Below are positions 15,482-20,437 of a stretch of 20,437 nt of DNA, one piece after another; position 1 is the stretch's first letter; every line of letters begins with the position of its first letter. The stretch spans positions 1-20,437 of the forward strand of contig JAFYRQ010000005.1 of NCBI GenBank assembly GCA_017546885.1, given 5' to 3'. The notes beneath the pieces are model-generated. The model did not search any database, had not been told where the DNA came from, and saw nothing but the letters and a program-made list of their open reading frames with translations. Both the position numbers and the translations under genes were made by a program. This DNA comes from Alphaproteobacteria bacterium (lineage in GTDB: Bacteria > Pseudomonadota > Alphaproteobacteria > RF32 > CAG-239).

Positions 15482-15510
15482 TTGATTTTTGACAAAAATA
15501 ATGTTACAAA
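15482..15510 (+). promoter_or_regulatory. Probable promoter of the oligoendopeptidase gene (TTGATT-17-TACAAA)
   Basis: -35 TTGATT (15482-15487), spacer of 17, -10-like TACAAA (15505-15510). It shares the 11-mer CTTGATTTTTG with the promoter at 13812. A second -35-like TTGACA at 15489 has no good -10 at normal distance. The in-frame TTG at 15482 is part of this promoter and not a start codon. Confidence 0.45.
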
Positions 15511-15562
15511 ACATCTATTGAATTTAATTATTTTATTTTTAACCATTAATACATTATCGCTT

Positions 15563-17326
15563 ATGAAAGAAAATTGGGATCTTTCGGGTGTGTTTACATC
15601 CCCTGCACAGGCTGAATCAGCTTTGCAGAAACTTCAAAGAGAATGTGTCGCTTTTTGCAATCGGTATCAAAACAAAGTGAAGAGATTATCTCCGAAGCGT
15701 TTTGCCGGTTGTGTTAAGGAGTATTCTGAGCTGTGTGCTCAAAAGGAGAAAATATCTTCGTATGCATACTTGTTGCATTCTACCAAACTTAATGACGAGG
15801 AAATCTCGGTGTTTTATCAAAATATCAATGATGGCATCGGAGAGTGTAGTAAGTCATTAATCTTCTTCACTACCGAGATTGTCAATGCCGACAAACTTGA
15901 TATTGATGCTCTAAAGCAAGTTTTGTCGGTAGGAGATTTTGCCTGGCTGACAAACTTACTTCGTTTTAAGCCGCACTATTTGCCGGTTGAGATGGAACAG
16001 GTATTTGCCGATGTCAGCAGTGTTGAAGACTACTGGGTACGTTTGTATGATGAAACTCGTGCAAAGATGGTGTTTACGGTCAAGGGTGAGCAGTACAATG
16101 AGGGACAGGTTTTGCGGTTGCAAATGTCTGAATCTCCGGTAACACGTCGTATTGCCGGAGAAACTATGGTCGAGCAATATGAACAACACAGAGCATTGTT
16201 TACAACAATCTACAATGCGCTTGTCCGTTCTCGTCAAATCAATTTTGATTGGCACCGATACGAATATCCGGAGCACGAAGCAAATATGAGCAACAATATC
16301 GATAAGGACGATTTGCATAATTTGGTTTCAACCATCGTTGCGAATCACTATAATGTTCCAAATCGTTACTATCGTCTCAAGGCAGAAATGTTCAAACAAG
16401 GCTCTATCAGATATTGGGACAGAAATGCTCCTTATCCGTTTGCCAAGGAAACAGAAAAATACTCTATTGAAGAGGCAAGAGACATTGTTTTGAATGCTTT
16501 TGCAGAATTTTCAGAAGAGTTTACCTTAGTTGCAAAAAGGTTCTTTGACGAGAATATGATAGACTACTATCCTTATTCAGGCAAAGATAGCGGTGCATAT
16601 TGCATGGAAATGCCGGTAGGATATTTGCCTATGGTTTTCCTCAACTTTGGAGGAACTGCAAAAGATGTTATGACTATGGCTCATGAGCTTGGTCATGCCG
16701 TGCATGAATACCTGAGTAAAGAGCAGGGAGAATTGGGACGAGCAAAGTCTTGCGCACAAGCAGAAACAGCCTCTATTTTTGCTGAACAGCTTGTGTTTCA
16801 ATCTTTGTTGGAAAAAGAAAACGATGCTCGCAGCAAATTTACACTTTTGGCCGGACATGTAGAGAATATGATAAATACATCGTTCCGCCAGGTTGCTTTC
16901 CACTGTTTTGAGCATTTTGCTCATGAGCAGCGAGCAAAAGGAGAACTTACAGCCGAGAATCTCGACAACGTATGGATGGATTTTATGGGTTCATATCTCG
17001 GAAAGAGTGTCGATATTTCTGATATTGCACCGATATGGAGCTCGGTTCCTCATTTCTTCCATTATTCATTCTATGTTTACTCGTACTGTTTTTCATCTTG
17101 CGTTGTGAACGCATTGTATGAGCTGTATAAGAGTAATACGGTAGAAAACTTTGCGGATAAATATCTGCAAATGTTGAAGATGGGAGGAGTTGAAAATTAT
17201 CGAGAGGCTTTGGCTCATTTCGGAATTAATGCTTCTAATCCTGCTTTTTGGCAAGAAGGCATCAACCTTGTTTCTAAGTATATTGACGAGCTTGAAAAAC
17301 TTGCTGAGGAGATTGTTCGCAACTAA
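15563..17326 (+). CDS. pepF: M3-family oligoendopeptidase F
   Basis: A 587-residue zinc metallopeptidase that degrades short peptides in the cytoplasm. Counted from the ATG at 15563, the zinc site is HELGH (374-378, catalytic Glu375) with the third ligand Glu401 in QAETASIFAE. The PepF start (ENWDLSGVF), RYWDRNAPYPF and the substrate-binding C-terminal HYSFYVYSYCFS also fit the family. The frame extends upstream to a TTG at 15482, but that codon lies in the promoter, and the extra 27 residues would only mimic a signal peptide; the ATG matches the family N terminus. No SD. Last gene of the SD-less block, convergent with dnaK and sharing its terminator. M3 peptidases occur in alphaproteobacteria too, so foreign origin is not proven. 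Confidence 0.93.
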   Translation: MKENWDLSGVFTSPAQAESALQKLQRECVAFCNRYQNKVKRLSPKRFAGCVKEYSELCAQKEKISSYAYLLHSTKLNDEEISVFYQNINDGIGECSKSLIFFTTEIVNADKLDIDALKQVLSVGDFAWLTNLLRFKPHYLPVEMEQVFADVSSVEDYWVRLYDETRAKMVFTVKGEQYNEGQVLRLQMSESPVTRRIAGETMVEQYEQHRALFTTIYNALVRSRQINFDWHRYEYPEHEANMSNNIDKDDLHNLVSTIVANHYNVPNRYYRLKAEMFKQGSIRYWDRNAPYPFAKETEKYSIEEARDIVLNAFAEFSEEFTLVAKRFFDENMIDYYPYSGKDSGAYCMEMPVGYLPMVFLNFGGTAKDVMTMAHELGHAVHEYLSKEQGELGRAKSCAQAETASIFAEQLVFQSLLEKENDARSKFTLLAGHVENMINTSFRQVAFHCFEHFAHEQRAKGELTAENLDNVWMDFMGSYLGKSVDISDIAPIWSSVPHFFHYSFYVYSYCFSSCVVNALYELYKSNTVENFADKYLQMLKMGGVENYREALAHFGINASNPAFWQEGINLVSKYIDELEKLAEEIVRN

Positions 17327-17345
17327 AATCCTAATCTGTAAAACA

Positions 17346-17371
17346 AAAAGGCTTCCGAAAGGAAGCCTTTT
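17346..17371. terminator. Bidirectional terminator between pepF and dnaK
   Basis: An 11-bp perfect stem AAAAGGCTTCC (17346-17356) with GGAAGCCTTTT (17361-17371), loop GAAA (a stable GNRA-type tetraloop), with T-rich tails on both strands. It serves both convergent genes. Confidence 0.93.
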
Positions 17372-17389
17372 GTTTTTAATGAAGAGAAA

Positions 17390-19288
17390 TTATTTTACTT
17401 CTTCAAAGTCTGCGTCAACAACATCATCTTTAGGTTGCTCTGTTCCCATATCCGGACCTTGAGCACCTTGTGTATCAGCTGTTGCACCGGCTTGTTTATA
17501 CATAGCTTCGCCAAGTTTCAAAGAAGCCTGCATTAAACTTTCTGTTTTTTCTTTAATCATGCTGATATCGTCAGCTTCTAAAGCAGTTTTAAGAGCTCTG
17601 ATTTCTGTTTCAATAGCTTCTTTGTCTGCACCTGAAATCTTATCAGAATTTTCCTTCAAAGTTTTTTCGGTTGCATGAACCAAACTTTCTGCTTGATTCT
17701 TGGCTTCTACAACTTCTTTTTTCTTCTTATCTGCTTCTGCATTTGCTTCTGCATCTTTTACCATTTTTTCGATGTCGGCATCAGACAAACCGCCACTGGC
17801 TTGAATACGGATAACTTGTTCTTTGTTGGTAGCCTTATCTTTAGCAGAAACATTAACAATACCGTTTGCATCAATATCAAATGTAACTTCAATTTGTGGC
17901 AAACCTCGAGGAGCCGGAGGAATACCTACCAAATCAAATTGACCGAGCAATTTGTTGTCTGCAGCCATTTCACGTTCACCTTGGAATACGCGAATAGTAA
18001 CAGCAGTTTGACCATCTTCGGCAGTTGAGAATACTTGACTCTTGCGTGTCGGAATAGTTGTATTTCTGTCAATCAAGCGAGTGAATACCCCTCCCAAGGT
18101 TTCGATACCTAAAGACAAAGGAGTAACGTCGAGTAACAATACGTCTTTAACATCACCCATCAATACACCGCCTTGAATAGCGGCACCTACTGCAACCACT
18201 TCATCAGGGTTAACACCTTTATGCGGTTCTTTACCGAAAATTTCTTTCACTTTTTCTTGAACTTTTGGCATACGTGTCATACCGCCTACCAAAATAACTT
18301 CTTTGATTTCTCCGGCGCTTAAACCTGCATCTGCCAAAGCTTTTTTACAAGGAGCAACTGTGCGTTCAATCAAATCATCAACCAAAGATTCGAGTTTTGC
18401 ACGGGTCATTTTGATGTTTAAGTGTTTAGGACCTGTTGCATCTGCAGTGATAAACGGCAAATTAACATCGGTTTGAGTTGCAGAAGAAAGTTCGATTTTT
18501 GCCTTTTCTGCAGCTTCTTTTAATCTTTGCAAAGCCAAACGGTCATTTTTCAAATCAATACCGCTTTCTTTTTTGAATTCATCAGCCAAATAGTTTACGA
18601 TTCTTTGGTCGAAATCTTCACCACCCAAGAAAGTATCGCCATTGGTAGATTTTACTTCAAACACACCGTCGCCGATTTCCAAAATAGAAATATCGAAAGT
18701 ACCGCCACCCAAGTCATAAACGGCAATGGTTCCGGTTGTGTTTTTATCCAAACCATAGGCCAAAGCTGCGGCTGTCGGCTCGTTGATAATACGCAAAACA
18801 TCTAATCCTGCAATTTTGCCGGCATCTTTGGTTGCTTGTCTTTGTGAGTCGTTAAAGTAAGCAGGAACGGTAATAACAGCCTTATCTACAGTTTCACCCA
18901 AATAAGCTTCGGCATATTCTTTGATTTTTTGTAAAACAATAGCAGAAATTTGTGAAGGAGCATATTTTTGACCTTTAACTTCTACCCAAGCATCACCATT
19001 ATCACCGGGGATGATTTTGAAAGGAACAAGTTGCTTATCTTTCTCTACTTCGGCAGAATCAAAACGACGGCCGATTAAGCGCTTAATGGCAAACAATGTG
19101 TTTTCCGGGTTGGTAACTGCCTGACGTTTTGCGGCAGCACCTACCAAACGTTCACTGTCGGTAAAAGCGATAATTGAAGGAGTTGTTCTTGCGCCTTCGC
19201 TGTTTTCCAAAACCTTAGCATCTTTACCATCCATAACGGCAAAGCAGGAGTTTGTTGTACCAAGGTCAATACCTATAACTTTACTCAT
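17390..19288 (-). CDS. dnaK: Chaperone protein DnaK (Hsp70)
   Basis: A 632-residue Hsp70 chaperone, normal length. The ATPase domain shows [10 protein letters not shown] (6-15), [11 protein letters not shown] (191-201) and [14 protein letters not shown] (332-345). The interdomain linker is VLLLD (383-387), followed by [12 protein letters not shown], the substrate-binding domain, a helical lid and the C-terminal EEVK that binds partner proteins. It refolds proteins in an ATP cycle driven by DnaJ and GrpE. Neither dnaJ nor grpE is adjacent, although dnaJ often follows dnaK in this class. SD AAGGA (19298-19302) fixes the start. A good RpoH-type promoter lies upstream. Confidence 0.99.
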   Translation of the reverse strand: MSKVIGIDLGTTNSCFAVMDGKDAKVLENSEGARTTPSIIAFTDSERLVGAAAKRQAVTNPENTLFAIKRLIGRRFDSAEVEKDKQLVPFKIIPGDNGDAWVEVKGQKYAPSQISAIVLQKIKEYAEAYLGETVDKAVITVPAYFNDSQRQATKDAGKIAGLDVLRIINEPTAAALAYGLDKNTTGTIAVYDLGGGTFDISILEIGDGVFEVKSTNGDTFLGGEDFDQRIVNYLADEFKKESGIDLKNDRLALQRLKEAAEKAKIELSSATQTDVNLPFITADATGPKHLNIKMTRAKLESLVDDLIERTVAPCKKALADAGLSAGEIKEVILVGGMTRMPKVQEKVKEIFGKEPHKGVNPDEVVAVGAAIQGGVLMGDVKDVLLLDVTPLSLGIETLGGVFTRLIDRNTTIPTRKSQVFSTAEDGQTAVTIRVFQGEREMAADNKLLGQFDLVGIPPAPRGLPQIEVTFDIDANGIVNVSAKDKATNKEQVIRIQASGGLSDADIEKMVKDAEANAEADKKKKEVVEAKNQAESLVHATEKTLKENSDKISGADKEAIETEIRALKTALEADDISMIKEKTESLMQASLKLGEAMYKQAGATADTQGAQGPDMGTEQPKDDVVDADFEEVK

Positions 19289-19329
19289 ATTTTTTAATCC
19301 TTGTATATGTTTATCATTTCTATTTGCTT

Positions 19330-19358
19330 ATATAGGGATGAAAAAAAGCCGATGCAAG
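19330..19358 (-). promoter_or_regulatory. Heat-shock (RpoH) promoter of dnaK
   Basis: On the minus strand, CTTG (19355-19358), spacer of 18, CCTATAT (19330-19336). This fits the alphaproteobacterial RpoH consensus as I know it (CTTG, 17-18 bases, CYTATnT). Predicted start is about 35 bases before the dnaK ATG. The CTTG element lies inside the terminator hairpin of the upstream gene. Confidence 0.75.
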
Positions 19359-19368
19359 AGCAACGGCT
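19341..19368 (-). terminator. Terminator of the deoA-like gene
   Basis: On the minus strand, stem AGCCG (19364-19368) with CGGCT (19347-19351), an inner TGC/GCA stem closing a TCTT loop, followed by seven T. It lies 32 bases after the stop of the thymidine phosphorylase-like gene and overlaps the dnaK promoter. Confidence 0.8.
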
Positions 19369-19400
19369 AATTTTTTTTATAAATTTTTATTTTATTTTTT

Positions 19401-20437
19401 CTATTCGATGTCAAAACCTGTTTTTCCGCTTTCAATAACCGAAGAAACAAAAGCGAAATCATTTTGATTGCACGAGTAAATTCGATATAAAATATCCCCT
19501 GCCGCAACATTATCTCCGACTTTGTGGAATAAATCGATACCTGCACCGGCATATTGTCCGGCACCGGCTAAAACGGCAATTCTGCTGATTAAAGAAGTAT
19601 TGATTCGTTCAATTTTTCCGGCTTTGTCGGCAACAATATCTCTGGTTAAATGTCCGAGCTGAGTAGGTTCTTTTTTACCTTGTTTTTTCAATATCTGTTC
19701 AAATGTGTCAAAAGCTTTTCCGCTCTTTAACATTTCTTTTGCAACCAAATAACCTTGTCCGCCACGCAATTTAGGATCAAATTCTAAAATTCTTCCGGCC
19801 ATAAACAAAGCTTTTTCTTTTAAATCATCAGGGGCATCTTCTTTATTTTTGAGTACCTTCATAACATCTCGAGCTTCTAATGCCGCTCCGATTCCGTTTC
19901 CGATAGGTTCACTGCCGTCAGTAATGGTAATATCAACATTAAGTCCTAACATATCACTTACATATTCGATAAGTTTGCGAAGGTGCATAGCTTCTTGCGA
20001 TGTTTTAACTTTTGCTCTTGAGCCGACAGGAATGTCAATTAATAAATGCGAAACGCCTGCTGCCATTTTTGTTGCTAATAATGAAGCGATACTGCGTTCT
20101 TGTGTTGTCAGGCTGTTTTGATTTTCAACGGCGGTAATTATTTTATCCGCTTCGCAGATTTCTATTTTATCGATATTTGCTATTGCGGCTCTTTTCTCGG
20201 CAACAATTTTCTTAAACGTTCTTATATCAATATCTGTATTTGCCAACACATTCATTGTATCTAAAACACCGGTACAAGAAGAACCTGTGGCATTTACTAC
20301 CTTAGGCATAGGCAAACCGTATGCTGCAATGATTGCGGTAATGATTAAATCTATCTTATTGCCCGGAATTTCATCTGTGCAATGATAGTCGGTAACTATA
20401 TCTTCGTTCCCCCAATCCAGACTTTGATTGCCTCGTA
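19401..20437 (-). CDS. deoA: Thymidine/AMP phosphorylase-family protein with altered phosphate site (5' end outside window)
   Basis: The frame is open to the right edge and shows the last 344 residues. It belongs to the longer, AMP-phosphorylase-like branch of thymidine phosphorylases found in alphaproteobacteria, which split pyrimidine nucleosides (or nucleotides) with phosphate. Landmarks: LDWGNEDIVTDYH, IPGNK, LDTMNVLA, AAGVSHLLIDIPVGSRAKV, ITDGSEPIGNGIGAALEARDV, then the C-terminal domain with AGAGIDLFHKVGD. Odd: DKHSIGGVPGN of the family is DYHCTDEIPGN here, and SSRAITSPAGT is VNATGSSCTGV. By E. coli DeoA numbering this changes K84, S86, S95, S113 and T123, the phosphate ligands; K190 of the base site is Thr. 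It may have another function or be inactive, so the symbol marks family only. Upstream of dnaK on the same strand, separated by a terminator. Confidence 0.85.
   Translation of the reverse strand, partial: RGNQSLDWGNEDIVTDYHCTDEIPGNKIDLIITAIIAAYGLPMPKVVNATGSSCTGVLDTMNVLANTDIDIRTFKKIVAEKRAAIANIDKIEICEADKIITAVENQNSLTTQERSIASLLATKMAAGVSHLLIDIPVGSRAKVKTSQEAMHLRKLIEYVSDMLGLNVDITITDGSEPIGNGIGAALEARDVMKVLKNKEDAPDDLKEKALFMAGRILEFDPKLRGGQGYLVAKEMLKSGKAFDTFEQILKKQGKKEPTQLGHLTRDIVADKAGKIERINTSLISRIAVLAGAGQYAGAGIDLFHKVGDNVAAGDILYRIYSCNQNDFAFVSSVIESGKTGFDIE

Noticed and set aside
15482..15562. N-terminal extension of the oligoendopeptidase from a TTG, resembling a signal peptide
   Set aside because: The TTG is part of the predicted -35 element, and the family N terminus (ENWDLSGVF) begins right after the ATG at 15563. 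The hydrophobic look comes from translating AT-rich untranslated sequence.
17675..18028. Plus-strand frame opposite dnaK with Cys/Phe-rich product
   Set aside because: Antisense of the Lys/Glu-rich lid region of DnaK, which explains the odd composition; no start context.
1..20437. CRISPR array, insertion sequence or rRNA genes
   Set aside because: No spaced direct repeats, transposase motifs, terminal inverted repeats or rRNA-like segments seen in the window.

Overview
The window looks like a chromosomal segment of an AT-rich, probably host-associated alphaproteobacterium. The grounds are the gene order nuoL-nuoM-nuoN-birA-RNase J, which is the usual alphaproteobacterial order, a PhoR-type kinase divergent from mutS, an rplM-rpsI pair, and an alphaproteobacterial-style RpoH promoter in front of dnaK. 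I cannot name the species; an uncultured gut lineage is a guess from base composition and content.

Layout. 1-400: the 3' end of an unknown gene and a tRNA-Lys(UUU) on the minus strand with its own promoter and terminator. 529-7908: an unknown 104-residue protein, then a tight operon of three complex I antiporter-like subunits (NuoL, NuoM, NuoN), a biotin protein ligase and RNase J. The rest of complex I (nuoA-K) is not next to them. 7911-12653: a PhoR-like histidine kinase (minus) convergent with RNase J and divergent from mutS, which overlaps a secreted cyclophilin. 12807-13738: ribosomal proteins L13 and S9. 13741-17371: a block of four SD-less genes, each with its own promoter: an unknown 144-residue protein, a small three-helix membrane protein (minus), an unknown 112-residue protein and an M3 oligoendopeptidase. 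It also holds a possible 21-residue membrane peptide and several strong hairpin terminators. 17390-20437: dnaK and the C-terminal part of a thymidine phosphorylase-family protein, both minus.

The most unusual signal is loss of functional residues in otherwise intact, full-length frames. All three Nuo antiporter-like subunits lack most of the charged residues that form the proton path in the family, while keeping family landmarks. The thymidine phosphorylase homologue has changed all the positions that bind phosphate in the E. coli enzyme. The histidine kinase has an altered G1 nucleotide-binding box. None of these genes is frameshifted, so they look like divergent proteins under selection, not fresh pseudogenes. 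A second signal is the 13.8-17.3 kb block: its genes lack Shine-Dalgarno sequences and share a promoter pattern (TTGATT or TTGACA, 17-base spacer, TAC or TAG start of the -10), unlike the SD-led genes around it, suggesting a separate origin. A third is the heat-shock promoter of dnaK, which is embedded in the terminator of the upstream gene.

Residue comparisons with E. coli NuoL/M/N and DeoA are from memory of the families and need a real alignment.
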